Source: Cotesia glomerata (Eukaryota > Arthropoda > Insecta > Hymenoptera > Braconidae). Taken from it: 64,000 bases of DNA. The stretch is from NCBI RefSeq assembly GCF_020080835.1, contig NC_058164.1, forward strand, positions 26,052,270-26,116,269, read 5' to 3'. The position numbers were made by a program, and so were the translations under genes. Positions 10,664 through 23,300 of this stretch are shown piece after piece (position 1 is the stretch's first letter; each line of letters starts with the position of its first letter). Under the pieces are notes generated by a model that ran no database searches, was not told the DNA's origin, and saw only the letters and a list, made by a program, of their open reading frames with translations.

Positions 10664-12115
10664 TTTTTGTCGCCGTAAGATGGATTTTTTTTGCTGTAAG
10701 ATGGATTTTTAAACATTTTTTTTGTTTCTATCAAAAATTATTTTAAAAAATCTTGTTATAAATTTTTAGTAAACCCTAATTTTTGTCGTAAGATGGATAT
10801 ACGCTGTAAGATGGATCCTTATCGCTGTAAGATGGATTTTGAAGGCGTTTTTTAATTCTTTTTATCAAACACTATTTTCAAAAAACGTGTTCTAAATTTT
10901 TTTTATTAAACCCTCTTTTTGCCGTAAGATAGGTTTTTGTGGTGAAATGGACCTTTATTGCTGTAAGATGGATTTATATATCGCTATAAGACGAAATGTT
11001 TGCTGTCAGACGGAAAAATTCCGCCGTAAGATGGATTCTGAAGGTTTTTATCAAAAATTATTTTCAAAATTGCGTTCTAAATTTCTATTAATCCCTCTTT
11101 TTGTCGTAAGATGGGTATTTGCGGTAAGATGAACCTATATTGCTGTAAGATGGATCTATATATCGCTATAAAACGGGATTTTTGCTGTCAGATGGAACAA
11201 TTGCGCCGTAAGATGGATTCTTAAAGTTTTTATCAAACATTATTTTCAAAAATCGGGTTCTAAATTTCATTTAACACTCATTTTTGTCGTAAGATGGATT
11301 TTTTGTTGTAAGATGGAAAAATTCCGCTGTAGGATGAATTCTGACGGTTTTTATCAAACATTATTTTCAAAAATCGTGTTCTAAATTTCATTAAATGCTC
11401 ATTTTTGCCGTAAGATGGATTTCTTGTTATAAGATGGACATTTTATCGCTGTCAGATGGATATATATATGACTACAAGGTCAAATTTCCACTATAAAATG
11501 GAAAAATTCCGCGGTAAGATGAATTTTTGAACATTTTTTGTTTTCATCAAACATTAACCCTAAAAAATCGTTTTCTGAATTCCATCAAACGCTCATTTTA
11601 TGCCGTAAGATGGATGCTTTGTTGTAAGATGGACATTAAATCGCTGTAAGATGGATACATATATCTGCAAAGTGAAATTTTTGCTGTAAGATGGAAAAAT
11701 TCCGCCGTAAGATGGGTTTTGAACATTTTTTTGTTTTTATCAAACATTATTCTCAAAAATCGTGTTCTAAATTACATTAAATACTCATTTTTGCCGTAAG
11801 ATGGATATATATCACTGAAAGGTCAAATATCCGCTGTAAGATGGAAAAATTCCGCCGTAAGATGGATTTTGAAGGTTTTTTTGGTTTTTATTAAACAATA
11901 TTCAAAAAAATCGTGTTCTAAATTTCATTAAATGCTCATTATTAGATGTTTGCTGTAAGATGGATATATATTTCTGTAATATGGACATATATAGCCGTAG
12001 GATGGAATCTTTTAGTATTTATTTATGTTATTAATCACCTACTAAATTATATTAAACGACTATTTTTGCAGTAAGATGGATATACATCGCTGTAAGATGG
12101 AATTTCAAAATAATG
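10664..12115. repeat. GTAAGATGGA satellite array
   Basis: The short word GC(C/T)GTAAGATGGAT occurs several tens of times. Clusters are separated by a longer spacer (TTTTTATCAAACATTATTTT then CGTGTTCTAAATTTCATTAA), giving a higher-order period of roughly 150-260 bases. The word also occurs at 12921-12930, where it contains a NAD kinase start codon, and near 35361 inside a transposon. Confidence 0.9.
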
Positions 12116-12289
12116 TTTGTATTATTAAAAATCAAATGTTTCAAGATTTACTAATGATCTATAAAAATCCTTTTTATCAAGTAAAATTCTGAATTCTACC
12201 TCTACCTAATCGATAGTCAAACTGCTGCCACCTGTTGGCACTAAGCAGAACCCTCTTCCCCGCAATTGTACATACCATCGCTTGAAAAT

Positions 12290-12450
12290 CATAATTTGCG
12301 CATGCCTATATGCACTATACGTCACTACAATCATCCAATCAGCTGATTCTCGCCCACTTTCGCTTTTTACGTCCAAAAAAGTATATGTATACACCCGATA
12401 CACGTATGAATAACACATAACCACTCGCTTGATATATTCAAGTGATTTAA
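12290..12450 (+). promoter_or_regulatory. NADK: Possible promoter or enhancer region upstream of NAD kinase first exon 1a
   Basis: This unique block between the satellite and exon 1a contains GCGCATGCCTATATGC, a CRE-like TACGTCA, and CCAATCAGCTGATTC (CCAAT box next to a CAGCTG E-box). No clear initiator was found, and the distance to the ATG at 12926 implies a long leader or an unseen upstream exon. Confidence 0.3.
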
Positions 12451-12925
12451 CGATCATATAACACGTAAATTATAATATGACAGTGTAACACTCATGTATA
12501 TATATTTAATATTATATCATATCACTCGATATTTCGGTGTCGTCGGATAACTATCGTTAAATTGAGAAGCTAACCCGCGAAATGTAAATCAATTCGAATT
12601 AACCAAGTTTATTTTTATTTAAGTTTTATTAAAATAACGTAATAGTTAAAGAATTTATCATTTATATTTATATAAATTTTATTTCATTCTAAAAAAACTA
12701 CGGCGTAGATTGTCCTAATTCATATTCACATGGCTCATTATAAATTCGCATGACAATATTCGCTCTAACATTTAAGTTTAATATTAGTCCGTTAACGTAA
12801 ATTCAACCGGCAAGAGGCAAAGGTGCGTCTATATTTGTGTACTATTTTATTAACGTCATTTCAAATAATTTTATTCAGTAACTCTAGAGCTTATTTTTGA
12901 CCGATCACGAAATTTCCGCCGTAAG

Positions 12926-13032
12926 ATGGACGAAAAAGATCTACAGCTTGCTAGAGCATTAATCGGCCTGGATATTAACGACCAGCCTAAATCTGTCGTC
13001 GGTAATATGCAAGACAAGCAGCAATTATTCAG
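12926..13032 (+). CDS. NADK: NAD kinase alternative first coding exon 1a
   Basis: The exon runs from MDEKDLQLARALIGLDINDQ to QQLF plus two bases of a split Arg codon. The donor is TTCAG|GTGAGT. It joins exon 2 in phase. The ATG is the first after an in-frame TAA at about 12866. The bases around it (CCGCCGTAAGATGGACG) are a unit of the upstream satellite. The peptide is acidic to neutral with no targeting signal seen. Confidence 0.65.
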
Positions 13033-16000
13033 GTGAGTCATAAATTTTTTTATAATTATTACGGTAACTTTAAAACGCCGCGAAAGGTTCAGGGTTCGAA
13101 TCCTCACTAGGTTATTTTTTTTTTTTAATATTTTTTATTATGGTGAGATTTATTAGGTAAGAAATTTTTTTAATATTACCGATTCTTAAGGAGATCCACG
13201 CTAGTAAAATTTTTAAAACTTGTAAATTAAATCTAGGTAGCCTAATAATTAAAAAAATTAAAAAACAGGTTTTCAGATTCAATTAAACAATTAGGTAAAA
13301 TTGTAATTTTTACATGAATGGAGATTCCACTAGCCGGTATTTGGTTAAGAATTTAATGCAATTAACGATTGAAAAAAAATTTATTTTCATTGAATTTGAT
13401 TGAAAAAATAATAAGCTAAAGATTAAAACAATAAAAAAAGTAGCTTTCAGAACGTATTACGGAGATATTTTAGATTTTATATGAAAAATCACTCGGAACT
13501 TGCGTTCTTTAAAGTCTTATATTTGACTTGGCAACACCGCTTGCTTAGTTGCCCAAAACAGAAGTAACCACGGTTTTTTAAATGCTAAAAGATCTTAGTA
13601 ATTTTAGTTAGACAGTAAACATAAATAAATTTTAAGGTTAGGGACACTTTTGCGGCGTTGTCAAGTGTATATCGGTAATTCAGAGCGCTATATTTTTTAT
13701 TATTCAATTAAATGTTAATAATTATTTAATAAGTAAATTTATCGGAAATTTCCTCAACAAATGTTATTAATTAATTTAAAAATTAATTTTAAGAAAAAAG
13801 TATTTGTACGTATATTATTTTTTTATAGACATTCTTCACACTAGGAGGGTACTTGGATCTCCTTAAATTTTTAAATAAAAATATTAGTTGCCCAACAAAG
13901 TAAATAAATTTTTTATGTCAAGGATTTTTTTATTAAAATAATTACAGATTGTTTTACTTTCATTTACGTTGCTGGTCATTAATCACTTGTGAAACATTAA
14001 TCTTTATTGATCAAGAATATTATTTTTTTTATAAAAAAATTTATTATTAATTTTAATAATAATTATTAGGATTAATAATAATTATTAGTGATAGTAATTA
14101 TTAATAGTTCTAATAATGATTATAAATAATTCTAATAATTATTAATTATTGTAATAATTATTTGTAATAATAATTATAATTAATTTTTAATAATTATTAA
14201 TTCTTAAGAGTTATTAATAATTCTAATAATTATTGATAATAATTATTAAGAATTATTAATAACTCTAATAATTGTTATAAATAATTCTAATAATTATTAA
14301 TAATAATTATTAGAACAATAATTATTAATTATTGTAATAATTATTAGCAACAATAATTATTAATAATTTTTAAGAATTATTAATAATTCTAATAATTCTA
14401 ATAATTATTAATTATTAATAATAATTAATAATTATTAATAATAATTATTAATTATTAATAATAATTATTAATTATTAATAATAATCTTTATTAATCAAGA
14501 GTATTATTTTTTTTATAAAAAAATTTATTATTAATTTTAATAATAATTATTAGGATTAATAATAATGATTAGTGATAATAATTATTAATAGTTCTAATAA
14601 TTACTATAAATAATTCTAATAATTATTAATTCTTAAGAGTTATTAATAATTCTAATAATTATTGATCATAATTATTAAGAATTATTAATAATTCTAATAA
14701 TTGTTATAAATAATTCTAATAATTATTAATAATAATTATTAGCATAATAATTATTAATTATTAGAATAATAATTATTAATTATTAGAATAATAATTATTA
14801 ATTATTAGAATAATAATTATTAATTATTAGAATAATAATTATTAATTATTTTAATAATTATTAGTAATTATTGTAATAATTATTAGTAATAATAATTATT
14901 AATAATTTTTAAGAATTATTAATAATTTTTACGAATTATTAATAATTTTTAAGAATTATTAATAATTTTAATAATTATTAAGAATAATTAATAATTCTAA
15001 TAATTATTAAGAATTATTAATAATTCTAATAATTATTAATAATTCTAATAATTATTTATTATTAATAATAATTAATAGGAAATTCCTTAATATCCTTCAG
15101 AATAATTAATCCCAAAAATTGGAAAATTCATCAATACAAAGCTAGCTTAAAAAACAATATAATGATAATAATAAAGGAAATTTGTTTTGTTTAAAGCAAA
15201 TCGGAGTTATCAGTTGAGCACACCGAGCCCCGAAGGTAAACTAATATAAATAGCTCAGTATTATAATCGTTGCATCATAGATGTCGCACCTGGCATGAAT
15301 TGTGGATTTTAATTATAAATTTTTCACATGTTAAGATTAAGTTCAGTTGTGATTAATGCTTGAGCAATTTTTATTAAAATTACACCCAAGATATTTGTTG
15401 CATTTTGTATTGCTGTAGCACTGCACCCTTAAGGCCAGTCAGCTTATTTAAATTACACACTTCATAAAAAAATTTTAAATATTAACCCAATTAATTTTAC
15501 AACCGTAACTAATTTGGCGCCGAATATTAATTTTTTTTCAATAACTTAATGCCAAAAATTGCTATTCCGATATAAACAATTACTCCACTGCTATAATTAA
15601 TAATTAATTAATTAATCGTAATTACAAAATTTAAATTCCCGATTATCTCTAATTGTGAGGACTAATTTTTTTTTTTAATTTTTTTAATGGTAGTAAGTGC
15701 CAAAAAATTGTTCATTTTATTTTCTATTGGAAATGATAGTTATTTTCGTTCTTAATTAATAATAATATAAACAATTATATTGCACCTTTATTGGCATTAA
15801 TTATTAAAAAAAAAAATTAATATTTGGCGTCAAATTAGTTACGGTAATTTTACAAATACGCACGTTAAAATTCACAAAGTTTAGTAAACTTTTTTTCAAT
15901 AAAATGAAGCGTGCAAAATTTTTTTTCTGCCCTCCAGCCGGAAAGTGGCAACTTTCTGGCTGCTGCGCTAAACAAAGTTGCCACATTCCGGCTGCGTCGA

Positions 16001-19000
16001 GCAGAAAAATAGTATACACACCTTGGCCAGTAAAAAGTAAAACCTCAGATCACATGTTTGTCAACCTCGGCTAACAATTAAGGTAAAAGCCCCAATAGAT
16101 GATCACGTACCAGTATATGATCACTCCATGTATTTGTATATTTATATTCATAAATATAGGTATACAAATACATGGAGTGATCATATACTGGTACATGATC
16201 ATCTATTGGGGCTTTTACCTTACATGTGATCTGAGAGTTTTCTTATTTTACTGGCCTAGGTATGTAATATACTATTTTTACAATAATTACCCATCCCTAC
16301 CTTACCGAGCTTAATATAATAAGCCGACATACTTACGGAAAGTTTAATGTACTCGTAAGTGGGCGCTGGCGATCTTACGAAGCTTCTTAAAATACTATAC
16401 CGTACTATATATATGTATAATATAAACGGAGAAATTTTACCCCCTCTCTTTAGTAAATACCGTCCCTTTCCAAAGTACCGATCGTAGTATAGGTATAGTA
16501 TATAGTATATAGTATATAGTATATAGTATATAGTATATAGTATATAGTATATAGTATATAGTATATAGTATATAGTATAGTAAAACATTCTCACGTGCGC
16601 ATACTTTAGCTCCCATATAACATATAACATATGTAAAGTTTAACGTAAGAACACCATATTCGAACAAATCTTAAAGTTAAATCTCGTTGAATTAGTGAAT
16701 CGCAAAACAATGTCGTTATCGCCATCTGGCAGCAGTGGGTTCCATTCTATGGAAGATTTATCCACATGGTAATTATTAACCTCAATTCTTAATTTTTTTT
16801 TTTTTTTTTTTTGTTTTATGCGTAAGTGTTAACTGTAATGTATACAACTACTCAGAAAAATATAACATTATATAGCATATATATTTATATGTATATTTAT
16901 ATAATACAAACTTAAGAATTCAAATCCGAAATATTTTATCGTAAGATTGTCGTTATCTCTTAGTTTTTTTCACTAAAATTCATCTGTCAAAATGTGGAGC
17001 GGTCAGTACGATGTTTTGCATGAAGTTTGCGAAACATATTGCTCGAAATTCAACAATTTTAATAATAAAAAGGTATTTTTTAATGTAAAATATTGAAGCA
17101 GAAAATTTTTAATTCTAATTAGTGATTTTTAAATTATTAACAGAAAAACTAGCAAAATAATGATTTTTGTTAAATTATACATTTACACTGTACTTTCTTA
17201 AATATTGACGTTTTTAAAAATATAAGCTCATCCTGATGTTACACTCATCAAGAGCTTTCGTTTGAGTACCCACATGCATTTTTTATATATTTTTCATATA
17301 TACATATATATAATATATATAAATATATAAAATATATGAAAAGTTGATGTGGGTATTCAAATGAAAGGTCTTGATGAGTGTAACATCAGGATGAACTTAT
17401 ATCTTAAGAAATGTCAATATTTCACAAGATAATTTTTAAAATGCCCTGTATTTTTTTAAATATTGACATTTATAAAGATATAAGCTCATCCTGATGTTAC
17501 ACTCATCAAGAGCTTTCATTTGAGTACCCACATGCATTTTTTATATATTTTTCATATATACATATATATAATATATATAAATATATAAGATATATGAAAA
17601 ATTGATGTGGGTATTCAAATGAAAGGTCTTGATGAGTGTAACATTAGGATGAGCTTATATCTTAAGAAATGTCAATATTTCACAAAATAATTTTTAAAAT
17701 GCCCTGTACTTTTTTAAATATTAACATTTATAAATATATAAGCTCATCCTGATGTTACACTCATCAAGAGCATTCATTTGAGTACCCAGATGCATTTTTT
17801 ATATATTTTTCACATATACATATATACATATATATAATATATATAAATATATAAAATATATGAAAAGTTGATGTAGGTATTCAAATGAAAGGTCTTGATG
17901 AGTGTAACATTAGGATGAGCTTATATCTTAAAAAATGTCAATAGTTCACGAGATACAAGGTCATTTCTTAATTATCTATCTAGAGATAATTTTCAAATGC
18001 AGCCTAAATACTTATCATAATGAATTGACTATCTAGAATGATATGAAACCTTGAAAAGGCACAAAATTTTTCTTATTCTCTTAATAATATAGATTATAAG
18101 AGAATTTATTAAATTTTGTGTGCGTAGTATTGATTAGTTTGCAAAAAAGTGTTGCACTGCCCGGGAATCGAACCCGGGTCGCAAGAATGGGAGTCTTGCA
18201 TGATACCATTACACTAGCAGTGCACCTTGCGCAATCATGATATTTCTACGTACTAGACCAACTTTTTAGCGACTCGCGGAATTATATTCTTTAAAAATAT
18301 TCTTTAAACTACAGAGATAATATTTTGAAATATTTAATTTTAAAAATAAAGTATACTTATTTATTGCGACATAAAAAAATTAATAAAGACCAGTAATAAT
18401 ATTATTAATAAAAAAGACAATGAAATTATGCATTAAAAAAATTATAAATGCATTACTTTGAAGACTAAAATTATTTTATTAAATAGTATTAAAGAAAAAA
18501 AGGCAGAAATAATTTAAGAAGCTTATAACTAATGACAATGATTTTAATAATCAATACCGACAACGTGTAATGTCGTATAAAAAATTAACGCTTGAAGCTT
18601 TAGGGTAATTCGATGCAGTACATTAAAGTATCCGATCGATATTTATATCTTAAAACTTACTACCATAAATAATAAATAAAATTAATGACATTGTGCTACA
18701 CATTTTATACCATAAGTAGGTCACACTTTCGTGTAACCCAAATATGCCGAATTTTGTTAACTCAAAGAATATAACGTAAACATATAAACATACTGTAATT
18801 AGTAATCATGAGTATGTGACGTAATTCGGTAATCGGCAACCTTGACCATAACATTTCGATAATAAGTATGATTATTTTGTTTATTTCAGTGCGAAAAGAC
18901 GAATTATTATATGAAATATAAATAAAGAATTATATAAGGAACTGGCGTAACTGCGACATATATTTCGATTAAACTTGGTTGAAAGTGTATGTATATATAA

Positions 19001-19260
19001 ATGTAATATATAAACAGCGAATTATATTTTTATAATTTATTGAATTAAAAGAAAATTCTTTGGTGTAAATTCCGATGGTGTAATAGAATTCCAGAGATCC
19101 TGGGGATTGATTTTTTTTTTTAATGATTTTAGTGAAACGGGAATGTATAATAGCGCTTTCTCTACTACACGCCTAAAAAGGAAATTCTTTGGGACTATTA
19201 TGTTAATTTTTTAAATTCTTCAATAGGAATTAATTTTGACAAATTTACTTTTTAATTAAA

Positions 19261-19297
<37 letters not shown>

Positions 19298-19309
19298 TTG
19301 GTCAAAAAA

Positions 19310-19345
<36 letters not shown>

Positions 19346-19512
19346 TCAAATTTTTCTTTTAAGAATCTTTATGATAGAAATATTAATAATAATAATAAAA
19401 ATGGCCGAAAAAAATTAGAATTATTATTAATTATTATTATTATTATTATTATTATCACCATTATTATGATTTTTATTATTAATATTAAATTTTTAATTTA
19501 AGAATCTTTATG

Positions 19513-19554
<42 letters not shown>

Positions 19555-19630
19555 TTGGCCAAAAAAGTTTAGAATTATTATTGTATCATTATTATTATTC
19601 ATAATAATTCATTATTATTAAAAATTTATG

Positions 19631-19672
<42 letters not shown>

Positions 19673-20290
19673 GTTATTATTAATTCAAATTTTTCCTTTA
19701 AGAATCTTTATGATAATAATATTAATAATAATAATAAAAATGGCCGAAAAAATTTAGAATTATTATTAATTATTATTATTATTATTATCACCATTATTAT
19801 GATTTTTATTATTAATATTAAATTTTTAATTTAAGAATCTTTATGATAATAATAATAATAATAATAATAATAATATTGGCCAAAAAAGTTTAGAATTATT
19901 ATTATAATTATTCATAATGATTCATTATTATTAAAAATTTATGATTATTATTATTATTATTGTTATTATTAATTCAAATTTTTCCTTTAAGAATCTTTAT
20001 GATAATAATATTAATAATAATAATAATAAAAATGGCCGAAAAAATTTAGAATTATTATTAATTATTATTATTATTACTATCACCATTATTATGATTTTTA
20101 TTATTAATATTAATTTTTTAATTTAAGAATCATTATGATAATAATAATAATAATAATAATGATGTTGGCCAAAAAAGTTTAGAATCATTATTATTATTCA
20201 TAATAATTCATTATTATCAAAAATTTATGATTATTATTATTATTGTTATTATTATTATTAATTCAAATTTTTCCTTTAAGAATCTTTATG

Positions 20291-20322
<32 letters not shown>

Positions 20323-23300
20323 CGAAAAAATTTAGAATTATTATAATTATTATTATTATTACTATCACCATTATTATGATTTTTATTATTAATATTAATT
20401 TTTAATTTAAGAATCATTATGATAATAATAATAATAATAATAATGATGTTGGCCAAAAAAGTTTAGAATCATTATTATTATTCATAATAATTCATTATTA
20501 TCAAAAATTTATGATTATTATTATTATTGTTATTATTAATATTAAATTTTTTCTTTAAGAATCTTTATAATAATAATAATAATAATAACAATAATAATAA
20601 TAATAATAATGGTAAAAAAAGTTGAGAATTATTATTATCATTATTATTTTTATTATTAATATTAAATTTTTACTTTAAGAATCTTTATGACAATAATAAT
20701 ATTAATAATAAGAATAATAATAATAATAATATTAGCTAAAAAAGTTTAGAATTATTACTATTATATTATTATTATTATTATTCATAATGATTTATTAATA
20801 ATTCATTATCATCAAAAATTTATTATTATTATTATTACTATTTTTATTTTTATTATTAACATTAAATTTTTAATTTAAGAATTTTAATGATAATAATAAA
20901 AATAAAAATCTTGGATAAAAATTAAGTTAGAAATAAATCTAAGATGAGTATAAATAATGATTAATATACGATGAGATTCTGCGCAATTCAAGATTCGGCC
21001 ATTGTAGCTAACATCCTAGTATTATAATGCGGTGTGCGTTGTTAACATTATCGCTCGGTGAATAAAAAATAAATTAAAAAATTATCTATCATTTATCGCA
21101 ATAAAAGTCTAGTTTTTTTTCCTACTCTACAAATGACTGATAAACATGGCGCTGCTGGATAATAAAAACATAAATAATGTTAATATTTTAAGTAATGGTA
21201 ATGTTAAAGTCGATACCGAAGGCGAGGATGACGAAGATTTGCACTTGAGGTATTTTTAAATAATTTATCTTGCGAGTTATTGACACATCGGTTATTTTTT
21301 TTTTTTTTTTGCATTTTTTAAAACGACAAGCAATTAGTGATTAATGATTTGTGATAAAGTTTTAATTTAAAAATTGCGACGACAGTGATTTATATTTTTC
21401 TTGTTTTGAATTATTTATTTATTTATTTAATTGTTTGTAGACTGCTTGGATAATTAGTGACAATTAAATTTTTTCCGTTGTTATGTAATTGATGAGATAC
21501 GTGCATGATTTTGTATATTTATCTATTTTTAGTGATTAAATAAGTACTTTTACAGATAATAAATTTTTAATGCAGGAAAAAAGTGATTTTAGTTAAATTT
21601 TGGAAATTTATATGATAAAGTGGGAATATCTCAGCAACTATAAGAGATATTGAAAAAACTAGAGATTTTATTTGTAGTTTATGAAATTCTGAATAAAACA
21701 AGCCCTCGATAATTAATTTCAGACCCTTAGTTCTCGCGTTACATTATTTACAAAATTCTTCATTACAAAATCCCAAAATTTGAAAATAATAATCACTACT
21801 AATAATTCTTACAAATATCCGGAGTTTTCTGCGAAAATAAATAAAAATTCTGCTAATTAAGTCCAAAAACATTCCCCCTTTGTTCTAAATGACTAAGCAG
21901 GTCAAATAATAAGAATAAATTACCAAAAAACAAATAAACAAAGGTGAAAACCCGCGAAATTTTCAAATTTTGGAAATTTCTAAGGAAAAGTGGGAATATC
22001 TTAGCAACTGTTAGACCTATAAAAAAACAAAAGATACCTTTTTTGTAGCTTATGAAATTCTGGACAAAATGAATCCCTGATCATTAATTTCTGACCAGTA
22101 GTTTTTGAGTTACAAAGAGTTAAACATTCATATATAGAATTTTTCATTATGAGTTTCCAAAATTTGACACTTTAAATATCTCAGCAACTATAAGAACTAT
22201 CAAAAAACCTAAAGAAACCTTTTTTGTAGCTTACAAAATTCTGAAGAAAATAAGCATATAGCCGTTCATTTCTGCCTTTTAGTTTTTGAATTACAAGGAT
22301 TTTGAATTTGTAAACAACAATTCAGATGATAAATTCTAAAATTTTTAATGCAGGAAAAAATTGTTTGTAGTCAAATTTTGGAAATTTTAACGGAAAAGTG
22401 GGAATATCTTAGCGACTGTAAGACCTATCAAAAAAACAAAAGATACCTCTGGTAGCTTTTGAAATTCTGAATAAAATAATCCTTGATCATCAATTTTTAA
22501 TCAGTAGTTTTTGAGTTACAGGGATTTGAATCTTTGTACTTAGAATTTTTCATCATCAATTTCCAAAATTTGAAACTTCAAATATCTCAGCAACTATAAG
22601 ACCTATCAAAAAAATAAAAGACCCTTTTTATAACTTGTAAAATTCTCAATAAAATAAGTCCTTGATCATTAATTTTTGACCAGAAGTTTTTGAGTTATGA
22701 AGAATTAAGCATTAATATATAGAATTCTTCATGACGAATTTCCAAATTTTGACACTTTAAATATCTCAGCAACTATAAGACCTATCAAAAAACCTAGAAA
22801 TCTTTTTTGTAGCTTATGAAACTCTGAATAAAGTAATCCTTGATCATCAATTTCTAATCAGTAGTTTTTGAGTTTCAAGGATTTGAACATTCATATATAA
22901 AATTCTTCATTATAAGTTTCCAAATTTTGAAACTTAAAATATCTTAGCAACTATAAGACTTATCAAAAAACCAAAAGATACTTTTTTTGTAGCTTATAAA
23001 ATCCTAAAAAAAAATCAATCCTTGATCATTAATTTCTGTCCAGTAGTTTTTGAGTTATGAAGAATTAAGGATTCATATATAGAATTCTTCATTATAAATT
23101 TCCAAATTTTGACACTTTAAATATCTCAGCAACTATAAGACCTATCAAAAAAATAAAAGACTCTTTTTATAACTTGTAAAATTCTCAATAAAATAAGCCC
23201 TTGATCATTAATTTTTGACCAGAAGTTTTTGAGTTATGAAGAATTAAGCATTAATATATAGAATTCTTCATGACGAATTTCCAAATTTTGACACTTTAAA

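Noticed and set aside
16256..16667. Minus-strand frames rich in YTIYYILY
   Set aside because: These come from the TATAG microsatellite at 16495-16577.
16992..17072. MWSGQYDVLHEV frame as a NAD kinase first exon
   Set aside because: It ends in phase 0 and would reach a stop soon after joining exon 2 at 28443.
19298..20126. Three similar Ile/Asn-rich open frames
   Set aside because: They are produced by (ATT)n/(AAT)n tracts and repeat with the minisatellite unit.
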